From the NCBI GenBank assembly GCA_946480085.1, contig CAMLHZ010000002.1, forward strand, positions 186,001-250,000: 64,000 bases of DNA. Reading direction: 5' to 3'. A model generated the notes under the pieces. That model ran no database searches. It had not been told where the DNA came from and saw only the letters and a list, made by a program, of their open reading frames with translations. This document shows, one piece after another, positions 34,637 to 41,732 of this stretch (its first letter is position 1; each line of letters begins with the position of its first letter). The position numbers and the translations under genes are program-made. This stretch comes from an uncultured Flavobacteriales bacterium (GTDB lineage: Bacteria > Bacteroidota > Bacteroidia > Flavobacteriales > Crocinitomicaceae).

Positions 34637-35086
34637 TTAGAACCAAAAATCTACATTTCCCTTAGCAGTTACCGTTTCCGGAAATACATCATTGGTTTTT
34701 TGATCAATAGTGATTATCACTTTTTGCACGTTTGAAAAACTAAGCACACCGCTCACGCCGCCAGCTGGTATGGTTTGTTTTGTACTGCCTACGTTTGAAC
34801 TAACGGTGATGGTTACACATCCTAGTCCAGTTGAATTGTCGACATTTAAAAATGCATTTGCCAATGATTTTCCGTTGTAAATGGTTTGTGTTGTTTGATT
34901 TTCTGGAGTACAAACAGGAACAGAAAGCGGAGTTTCTCTGGTAATCACCAAATCGCCGCCAACAGAAGCGTTGTTTGCGGTAAAAGTTCTTTTCAAATCG
35001 TAAGAAATGGTTGCCTTGTTTGTCTGAGCCTGTAAAGCTGAGATGACGAGGGTGAATAGTAGCAATAAGCCAAGTTTTCTTTTCAT
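34637..35086 (-). CDS. Small secreted protein of unknown function
   Basis: The 149-residue product has a signal peptide (MKRKLGLLLLFTLVISALQAQ). The mature part is strand-rich, with SVPVCTPENQTTQTIYNG and STGLGCVTITVSSN (two Cys that could pair), ending KGNVDFWF. The final aromatic residues resemble outer-membrane or surface proteins, but the size is too small for a porin. A perfect -7 element (minus-strand TAGATTTG, 35111-35104) lies 17 bp upstream. Confidence 0.65.
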   Translation of the reverse strand: MKRKLGLLLLFTLVISALQAQTNKATISYDLKRTFTANNASVGGDLVITRETPLSVPVCTPENQTTQTIYNGKSLANAFLNVDNSTGLGCVTITVSSNVGSTKQTIPAGGVSGVLSFSNVQKVIITIDQKTNDVFPETVTAKGNVDFWF

Positions 35087-35208
35087 AATAGATAGTATTG
35101 AAACAAATCTAAGATTAAAACTAAAACACTTTTGCGCTTTTTCAAAAGCTCATTCACAGTTGGTTAGAACTGCTTCATTTGAAAAAAAACAAAAAAAATG
35201 AAATCAGG

Positions 35209-35239
35209 TTTGCATTTCTTCAGAAAATCCCTACTTTTG
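35209..35239 (+). promoter_or_regulatory. Consensus promoter for tRNA-Leu
   Basis: TTTG at 35209-35212, a 19-bp spacer and TACTTTTG at 35232-35239 match TTTG-N19-TAnnTTTG exactly. The tRNA begins 77 bp downstream of the -7 element. Confidence 0.75.
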
Positions 35240-35316
35240 TGTCCCCATAAGGGCAGGATTTAACGAAATCTTGAAATTGAAATAGAATTAAATCGTACAC
35301 TGTACGACTTAAATAT

Positions 35317-35398
35317 GCGGATGTGGTGAAATTGGTAGACACGCTAGACTTAGGATCTAGTGCCGAGAGGTATGCGGGTTCGAGTCCCTCCATCCGCA
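35317..35398 (+). tRNA. tRNA-Leu(UAG)
   Basis: The acceptor stem GCGGATG pairs with CATCCGC. The D-loop contains GGTAGAC. The anticodon stem CTAGA/TCTAG encloses CTTAGGA with anticodon TAG. A class II long variable arm (TGCCGAGAGGTA) precedes the T-arm GGTTCGAGTCC. The discriminator is A, and CCA is not encoded. It reads CUA, and with wobble other CUN codons. Confidence 0.95.
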
Positions 35399-35403
35399 CA
35401 TAG

Positions 35404-35435
35404 AATGGTTTTCAGGTGTTGAAGACCATTTTTTG
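35404..35435 (+). terminator. Terminator between tRNA-Leu and tig
   Basis: AATGGTTTTC pairs with GAAGACCATT (one G-U pair, 7-nt loop), then a run of T. It starts 6 bp after the tRNA and ends about 25 bp before tig. No separate tig promoter is evident, so read-through may matter. Confidence 0.75.
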
Positions 35436-35459
35436 TTTAAACTAATTAAGAAAAGCAGA

Positions 35460-36812
35460 ATGAACGTAGTACGTCAAGATGTGAATGCGGAAACAGGATT
35501 GCTAACAGTAACTGTTTCTCCAGCTGATTACCAGGGAAAGGTTAGTGCTTCTTTGGAAAAATACCGTAAGCAAGCTAAAATTCCTGGATTTCGTCCGGGT
35601 AAAGTTCCAATGGGACTTATTCAAAAACAATATGGTAAGCCTGTACTTGCTGAAGAAATGAATAAATTGGTTTCTGATGCATTGTACCAACACATTCAGG
35701 AAGCGAAACTAGAGATTCTAGGAAATCCAATTCCAAAACAAGATATTGAAGTAAAAGGTGATTTCGACAATCCCGGAGATTTCGAGTTTGTATACGAAAT
35801 TGGTTTTGCACCAGCGATTAACTTAGAACTTAACGCAAAATCGAAGTACGATTACGTTAAAGTGAAAATTGACAAAGCGTTAGTTGACAAACAAATCGAT
35901 GATATCCGTCGTAGATACGGGAAATTGGTTTCTGTTGATGAGGTTGGAGATAAAGACATGATTTTGGCTCAATTCGTTGAGTTGAATGAAGACGGATCAA
36001 TCAAAGAAGGAGGAATTCTTCATTCTTCAACTACTTCTTTGGAGTTTGTTGAAGATAAGGCTGCTAAAAAAGCATTGGTTGGAAAGAAAAAAGGTGATGA
36101 AGTTGTTGTAAGCGCTTCAAAACTTTCTAAAGGAGATCAAGACAAAGCGTCGATGTTAGGTGTTAAAGTTGAGGAATTAGGAAATCATTCTGATTCTTAC
36201 AAAATGACAATCAACGATATCAAGCGCATGGAAATGTCTGAATTGAATCAAGAGTTATTCGACAAATTGTTCGGCGAAGGAACTATCGATTCAGAGAAAG
36301 CGTTGCGTGAGCGTATCGCAGCAGATTTAGAGAATATGTTTGCGAACGATTCAGATCGTTTGTTGACACGTGAGGTTTACCGTGACTTGGTTGAGAAAAC
36401 ACCTGTTGCATTGCCAAACGATTTCTTGAAGCGTTGGATTCAATTGTCAAACGAGAAACCAATTTCAATTGAACAAGTTGAAGCTGATTACGATCAGTAT
36501 GCGAAAGATTTGAAATGGCAGTTGATTCAAGGACACATCTTCAAGGCAAATGATATCAAATTGGATCAGGCTGAAGTATTGGAGTTCACAAAAGGATTGG
36601 TTGCAAATCAATATGCACAATACGGAATTCCAACTCCTGAAGATACAGTTCTAGCGCAAGCTGCTGCTCAGGCATTGGGTAACCGTGAGGAAGCAAATCG
36701 TATTTACGATATGATGGCTGAAGCGAAATTGACAACGTTCTTTAAGAACACTGTAAAATTAAACACTAAAGAAGTTTCTTACGACGAGTTTGTTGAATTG
36801 GCAAACGCTTAA
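35460..36812 (+). CDS. tig: Trigger factor
   Basis: This ribosome-bound chaperone meets nascent chains at the exit tunnel. The 450-residue protein has the ribosome-binding domain with the signature GFRPGKVPMGLIQKQYG (residues about 43-60). A middle domain at about 150-245 is much diverged from the usual FKBP fold, and a helical C-terminal domain completes it. I chose the ATG at 35460 (MNVVRQDVNAETG); nine upstream codons in frame overlap the T run of the tRNA terminator. It is not next to clpP/clpX here. Confidence 0.9.
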   Translation: MNVVRQDVNAETGLLTVTVSPADYQGKVSASLEKYRKQAKIPGFRPGKVPMGLIQKQYGKPVLAEEMNKLVSDALYQHIQEAKLEILGNPIPKQDIEVKGDFDNPGDFEFVYEIGFAPAINLELNAKSKYDYVKVKIDKALVDKQIDDIRRRYGKLVSVDEVGDKDMILAQFVELNEDGSIKEGGILHSSTTSLEFVEDKAAKKALVGKKKGDEVVVSASKLSKGDQDKASMLGVKVEELGNHSDSYKMTINDIKRMEMSELNQELFDKLFGEGTIDSEKALRERIAADLENMFANDSDRLLTREVYRDLVEKTPVALPNDFLKRWIQLSNEKPISIEQVEADYDQYAKDLKWQLIQGHIFKANDIKLDQAEVLEFTKGLVANQYAQYGIPTPEDTVLAQAAAQALGNREEANRIYDMMAEAKLTTFFKNTVKLNTKEVSYDEFVELANA

Positions 36813-36836
36813 GAGAAATTCTTAGAGATATAAAGA

Positions 36837-36864
36837 GGGAGTCCGCCGCGGATTCCCTTTTTTG
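36837..36864 (+). terminator. Terminator of tig
   Basis: GGGAGTCC pairs with GGATTCCC (one G-U) around GCCGC and is followed by TTTTTTG, 25 bp after the tig stop codon. Confidence 0.88.
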
Positions 36865-37001
36865 TTTTCTAGATCTCCCGCAGAGGTGCGCTGAAGAACG
36901 TGGAGGAATTTAATCCTACAGACGCGCACGGAAAAAATGTGATGTCCTCTCTCAATGGAGGGAGACTCTGACCTTGGTTCTAACTCCAATTGAGTCTTTA
37001 A

Positions 37002-37072
37002 TCTTTTGTCTAGCGTCTTTTAGTCTATCTAGTAATCCCACTTCTTATAGAAACTATCGTAGAAGTTGATCC
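37002..37072. repeat. 71-bp direct repeat, copy A
   Basis: This segment is identical at 68 of 71 positions to 39008-39078, in the same orientation. The shared sequence covers the last 14 codons of the DUF5686 gene, its stop and about 27 bp downstream. The two copies bracket the gene at 37130-38836. Confidence 0.85.
37029..37072 (-). pseudogene. Remnant of the 3' end of a DUF5686-like gene
   Basis: On the minus strand this encodes INFYDSFYKKWDY and a stop, identical to the C-terminus of the intact DUF5686 protein at 39035. The only three differences in the DNA (ATC/ATT, AGT/AGC, GAT/GAC) are synonymous third-position transitions. Upstream of the Ile codon the similarity ends abruptly. Confidence 0.75.
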
Positions 37073-37129
37073 AATTAATGTCTAAACTGGATAGAACGTT
37101 TAAGAGAAATAAAGCGTTCAATGCCGAAT

Positions 37130-38836
37130 TTACAAATCAACACTCTTCATTTTTTCCTTAATCTGTTCAATAGATAGTGCTTCAAAAACAATGGGGGGTA
37201 CTGGTTCTCCTGTTTTCATTTGCTTTAGAAATAGGTACGGTTGCCTACCGTCAAATTTGAGTGCCATTAGCCAGACCGTTTCGCCAATTGGAATACCGTC
37301 GAAATAAAAAATCTTGTCTTCTGACGAATAGCCATACATGATCGAGTTGATCTCAGTAAAGATGAGCTTACAATCAACATCTTGGTCGTACGGAAGATCA
37401 GTTTTCACTTTCATCAGCTGATCAATGTCCTTTTTATCCAGGAAATAATCAAAATTGATATTACCAAATTCTGCAATTCCAATCGCATTATATCCAACAC
37501 GACGAATGGAATCTTTTCGCATGAATTCTTTTGTCATTTCACGATTGATTTTTTCACGCTCTTTTTCATTTTTATTGAGTGATTCAATGGCCTCAGCAAT
37601 CGTTTTGATCCCGTTTTCTTTCATAAACTTCCCGTAAATGTTCATGAAATAAGCTGAATCAGGGATTATTCCTAGCGACTGTAGCTGAGAAGTAACTTGA
37701 TAACAATACGGTGGGAAATAGGTTGTTTTCTTATTTGCTCTTCCATGACGTCTTTCATATTGACAATTCCGAAATTCCTTGTTTGATATGTGAGTAGCAC
37801 TATCAGTAATTCCAGCAATTCCTTCATCAATTCTACCGATTCTGCAAAAGATATTGCAGCGCTCACAGTATAAATTGTTGCTTACTGTTGATTGCCAACA
37901 ACTCATCCAATAGTCAAAAGGTAAAATCGCCGTATTTTGAAGAGTACCCTTTGGTAAGTGCCAGTTAATGTTCTGTTGGTGTGTATTATCTCGCGTTCCG
38001 TAATATGCATTTGCGTTCTCAAGAACGTTGTCTGTTGGTAGTAATCCAATCAATTTCTTATCACGTTTCAAAATCAGCTCTCCTTTATCATCTGATGCTT
38101 TAATTTCCAGCATTCCACCGCTAATTAAAAGTCCCTGATCTCCTTGTGTATTCAAATTTTGAAGTAACATGTCTGATTTTGATAATGCTTCTCGAACGGA
38201 AATGTTCACACAACCTGCTGTTGTTCTGGTAAACGCATCCGCGGGAATACTCAGTATAGTTCCTTTTGCACAAACGAGAAATGTGTCACGCGTGTTATCA
38301 ATGCAATGTTCATCGAATTCAGGGAGAAGAAGTGCGTACAAGTCCTTGATGTCGCCTTTTTTTAGTTCTTCTTTTGCAACTGGTTGATCGACATAAATGT
38401 AACTGATTTCAACTCTTCGGTTGAAGGCTTTTTCAGCTTCGGTAGCATTGGAAGATACTGGTTTTGATTCGCCTAAAGCTGAGCGATCGATTTCAGGTAG
38501 TTTTTCGTTTGCATGTGATTTAAGATAAGCGATAACTGAATTCACCCTTTTTTGAGATAACTCGTTGTTATACCTTTCATCTGCATCACTGTCTGTATGA
38601 CCGCTAATGATCAATTGCCCACCTGGATGTTTGGAAATGAATTTCAGAATTGCATCTAGATTTGCTGTGGCCTTTTCGTCCAGATTACTTTTATCACTTT
38701 TAAAATAAATCGAGGTATTTTGTCCAAAAGCAGTTGTTGTAATCAAACCGTAACCAATGAAAACGAACAAGAAGAGTTTTCTAGTAAACGAATTAATTGT
38801 TGAACGATAAGAGAATTGATTTGAATTGGTTTCCAT
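37130..38836 (-). CDS. Protein with N-terminal OmpA domain and Cys-rich C-terminal region
   Basis: In the 568-residue protein a hydrophobic segment at about 20-38 (FLFVFIGYGLITTTAFGQ) acts as signal peptide. The OmpA peptidoglycan-binding domain is placed unusually at the N-terminus (about 40-150; LIISGHTDSDADERYN, then AFNRRVEISYIY). The remaining 400 residues start with TILSIPADAFTRTTAGCVNI, a strand pattern often found in large surface proteins of the group. They include a Cys cluster (SCWQSTVSNNLYCERCNIFC and CQYERRHGR) and end in a Lys/Glu-rich helix. The function is unknown. It would link peptidoglycan to the outer membrane or surface. 71-bp direct repeats lie on both sides. Confidence 0.75.
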   Translation of the reverse strand: METNSNQFSYRSTINSFTRKLFLFVFIGYGLITTTAFGQNTSIYFKSDKSNLDEKATANLDAILKFISKHPGGQLIISGHTDSDADERYNNELSQKRVNSVIAYLKSHANEKLPEIDRSALGESKPVSSNATEAEKAFNRRVEISYIYVDQPVAKEELKKGDIKDLYALLLPEFDEHCIDNTRDTFLVCAKGTILSIPADAFTRTTAGCVNISVREALSKSDMLLQNLNTQGDQGLLISGGMLEIKASDDKGELILKRDKKLIGLLPTDNVLENANAYYGTRDNTHQQNINWHLPKGTLQNTAILPFDYWMSCWQSTVSNNLYCERCNIFCRIGRIDEGIAGITDSATHISNKEFRNCQYERRHGRANKKTTYFPPYCYQVTSQLQSLGIIPDSAYFMNIYGKFMKENGIKTIAEAIESLNKNEKEREKINREMTKEFMRKDSIRRVGYNAIGIAEFGNINFDYFLDKKDIDQLMKVKTDLPYDQDVDCKLIFTEINSIMYGYSSEDKIFYFDGIPIGETVWLMALKFDGRQPYLFLKQMKTGEPVPPIVFEALSIEQIKEKMKSVDL

Positions 38837-38945
38837 AGGTCAAAAGTGTAGTTGTTTAGTGGAACTAGAACGCAAGTTAAATACATATATTTTATTGGAA
38901 AAGTGAGAAGATGATTTTATTCTCTTTAGGAACCACCCCTCTCAA

Positions 38946-38963
38946 TCTCCCCTCAAGGGGAGA
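38946..38963. repeat. Short palindrome TCTCCCCT-CA-AGGGGAGA
   Basis: Eight perfect pairs surround CA, with CTCAAT and GGTTAAC flanks. It is a short relative of the element at 3310-3385 (both have CCTCAAGG at the centre) and lies upstream of the OmpA-domain gene. Confidence 0.6.
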
Positions 38964-39007
38964 GGTTAACTTCTCAATCAAACAAAAAATGAGTCTATCG
39001 TCTTCAG

Positions 39008-39078
39008 TCTTTTGTCTAGCGTCTTTTAGTCTATCTAGTAGTCCCACTTCTTATAGAAGCTATCGTAGAAGTTAATCC
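39008..39078. repeat. 71-bp direct repeat, copy B
   Basis: The functional copy of the repeat at 37002-37072. It includes the last 14 codons and stop of the DUF5686 gene and the AGAC-word region downstream. Confidence 0.85.
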
Positions 39079-41521
39079 CAAACTTGTAGGTGAACTTCAT
39101 GCTGTCAAAAGAATTGTCTGCTGTTACTGCGTAAACGCCCACTTTAAAGATTTGCTTTCTGATTCGGATCTTTCGTTCTAAACCAACATACAATTCTGCT
39201 TGCGCGAAGCCTGCATTTGGAATTCCAAGGAAACTTCCGCCAACGGTCTCTTCCAGTTTTAAACGATTCAATAACCAAACTTTGTTCAGGAAGAATCCTT
39301 CAAAGTGATGGATGAAGTTGAATTGCAGGTAATTGTTGGAAGTACTCAACAAGGTGTCTAACAATTGCTGCGAGTTCAATGGATTAGAGAACAGGAAGTC
39401 GGAAGTTCTGAAGTATTTATATTCGATTAGGCGTAAATCTTTCTTGTGTAAGAAACTTCCGGCTGTAAACTTGAATTGTGAATTTCCAAAAGTTCCCAAA
39501 TAAATATCGTCTTTCACGCGTAATTCCATGAAATCAAAGTTGGATTGTCCACCGAACAAACCTGGAATTCCTTTTTTATAAGTTAAATTCAGAACCGGCC
39601 ATTTATCAGCGGTAATAATTTTCTGTTTGCGCTGAATCATGTATTTCTGTCTGAAATGATATTCCATTCCTATTTCGGTGACCAATACGTTGTAATCGTC
39701 GAATGCTGTTGGAGTAGAGAAGTTCCCAAAATAATCAACCCAACTTGGATATTTGATTCCGGAGATACTACCGCGCTGTGAATAGAAAACACCTGTTTTT
39801 AAGTAAAATCCGTTGTACAATTCAAAAGAATGCGAGACTTCAAACTTTTTATTTCGCACACGATTGGCAGGAGCAAATGTTCCCTGGATACTTTGGTAAT
39901 TCGTAACCAAATCATAAATGTCGCCACCCATGACGTGAATTCGTGAAAAACGCATCGGATTGTAGAGCCAGTCAACTTCAACCTCTCCTTTCAAATCCTT
40001 GTTGTAAAAACCATAATCAATAGTAGGACTAATCTCGAAACGCATTCCATTCTTGAATCCTTTGGAATAGGAACCGCTTAAACGATGACGATAACCTCCA
40101 ACTCCAAACGGAACCACTTGATTGATTAATCCTGCAATATAAATTTCCTGCTTTTTGAAGGTGTTTCTGAATCCAACGCCATTGAAAAGAAAATCCCAAA
40201 CGTTCAAGGTATTGTAAGTACTGTCCCGCTCTTTCAAATATTCCTCGCTTTGGTAGTAGGCTTTAATACTGTCCTGTTCGTGAATGAACTTGATCTCTTC
40301 TTCTTTCAGGTTAAACGGACGAAGATTTTCCCAATACAAGCTGTCTCTATCGTAAGCTTCCGGATGATCAATTTGTTCTGACAACCAAAAGTTGGATTTT
40401 ACTTGTGCTTCACGAAATTGATAGTTGGTGAAAGTTGAGCGTATTTGACCGTTGTATTTGTCTTTCCCTTCCTTGATCACATAATTATATTCGCGTCTAT
40501 TGGGGTAAAGTTTGTTTCCGTCTTCGGTATAATCTGTTAGAATATGGAGCTCTTTAAAATAACTCAGCGCGGCTTTATTGATTTGCAGATCCGCTGAAAG
40601 CACGTGAAAATTGTCGTTGGAAACGTACAACATTCCACTGTAAAGCGATTCTTCTCTAAACCTTGGAGTAACGGTTATTTTGTTTATTTCTCTGCCGTGT
40701 TCATCGAAAAATGTTCCATCAAGATTAAAAATGTAGTAAACGAATGCGTTGTAAGCGAGAGGTGAGATCAAGGGTCGGAAACTGAGTTCTTCTTTGTTGA
40801 GTTGGTTTCCAAAAAGATTGATGTCGGCGGTTTTTAATCCCTGAACAAATAAATATGGATTGGTTTCAGGAGCGTTTCTGGTTTGTAAACTTTCGTCGCC
40901 CATACTTACCTGAACGCTCACCACATTGTCGTAAGTTGCTTTGTCAGAAAGGTCTAAATTGCCAAGAATACTGTCTTTGTAAATGCTTCCGTTTTTTACA
41001 AAGGAGTGCGTATACAATTCAGCGATGTTCATTTTCTTCTTAGAAACAACACTGTCGCGCTCAATGGAATCTCGAACTTCCAATTCTATTCCTGTAAATG
41101 CATAGAGATAACAATCGTAGTTCTCCAATCCCTTTTCCCAGTCTTTTCGTTGATCAATTACTTTTTGCATGATCTCTTTTGCCAAATCTCTGCGCGACTT
41201 TGCTGTAATTTCAGTTTCCTGAAGCATTTTTCCTTCAGTACTCAATTTGAAATCTTTTACCAGACCATTTGCATCTATTTGAATGGTATCTGTTTTCTTT
41301 TCGAAAGTGGAAGCGCTGATCTCAAGAATGTGAGTTCCGGCTTTTAATTGAAGCTGGTATTTGCCTTCACCGTTTGCCAAAGTAGCGTAAGTGCTGTTTT
41401 TAATACCAATGCGGGCGAATGGAACTGTAAAACCGTCGTCGTCATAAATCACTCCCTTCAGAACCTGAGCCTGCGAGAAAACGGGAAGTACGAGTAGGGT
41501 AAAAAGTAATATTAGTCTCAT
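39035..41521 (-). CDS. Outer-membrane protein with carboxypeptidase-regulatory-like domain and DUF5686
   Basis: The 828-residue protein has a signal peptide (MRLILLFTLLVLPVFSQAQ). A carboxypeptidase-regulatory-like domain at about 20-95 (VLKGVIYDDDGFTVPFARIGI, LANGEGKYQLQLKAGTHILEI) is typical of TonB-linked plugs. A DUF5686 region from about 105 to the end begins with ITAKSRRDLAKEIMQKVIDQ and continues with many amphipathic strands, ending FYDSFYKKWDY. The family is predicted to form an outer-membrane beta-barrel; its substrate is unknown. The end of the gene is duplicated about 2 kb downstream. Confidence 0.88.
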   Translation of the reverse strand: MRLILLFTLLVLPVFSQAQVLKGVIYDDDGFTVPFARIGIKNSTYATLANGEGKYQLQLKAGTHILEISASTFEKKTDTIQIDANGLVKDFKLSTEGKMLQETEITAKSRRDLAKEIMQKVIDQRKDWEKGLENYDCYLYAFTGIELEVRDSIERDSVVSKKKMNIAELYTHSFVKNGSIYKDSILGNLDLSDKATYDNVVSVQVSMGDESLQTRNAPETNPYLFVQGLKTADINLFGNQLNKEELSFRPLISPLAYNAFVYYIFNLDGTFFDEHGREINKITVTPRFREESLYSGMLYVSNDNFHVLSADLQINKAALSYFKELHILTDYTEDGNKLYPNRREYNYVIKEGKDKYNGQIRSTFTNYQFREAQVKSNFWLSEQIDHPEAYDRDSLYWENLRPFNLKEEEIKFIHEQDSIKAYYQSEEYLKERDSTYNTLNVWDFLFNGVGFRNTFKKQEIYIAGLINQVVPFGVGGYRHRLSGSYSKGFKNGMRFEISPTIDYGFYNKDLKGEVEVDWLYNPMRFSRIHVMGGDIYDLVTNYQSIQGTFAPANRVRNKKFEVSHSFELYNGFYLKTGVFYSQRGSISGIKYPSWVDYFGNFSTPTAFDDYNVLVTEIGMEYHFRQKYMIQRKQKIITADKWPVLNLTYKKGIPGLFGGQSNFDFMELRVKDDIYLGTFGNSQFKFTAGSFLHKKDLRLIEYKYFRTSDFLFSNPLNSQQLLDTLLSTSNNYLQFNFIHHFEGFFLNKVWLLNRLKLEETVGGSFLGIPNAGFAQAELYVGLERKIRIRKQIFKVGVYAVTADNSFDSMKFTYKFGINFYDSFYKKWDY

Positions 41522-41732
41522 TCTGTTTTTTAGTACGACAGAAATCGTTGGAATAAGTTACAAAGTAAGTTTAATTTTTAAGGAAATGGTTTCTTTTCGA
41601 TGATGAATTCCAGTTGTGGCTTATGTTAAAAAATAGTAACCAGAATGTGAATTTGAAATCAAGGTCGTGGACAGACGAGTCTGTTTTTTCGTAGATTTAC
41701 GGTTTGCATTGGTCGCCCAATCTATTAACAAT

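Larger units (their letters stand above)
36813..37129. other. 317-bp gap after tig with terminator and duplicated gene tail
   Basis: It contains the tig terminator (36837-36864), about 130 bp with no recognised feature, and a 71-bp copy of the end of the DUF5686 gene (37002-37072). No intact gene is seen. Confidence 0.6.
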
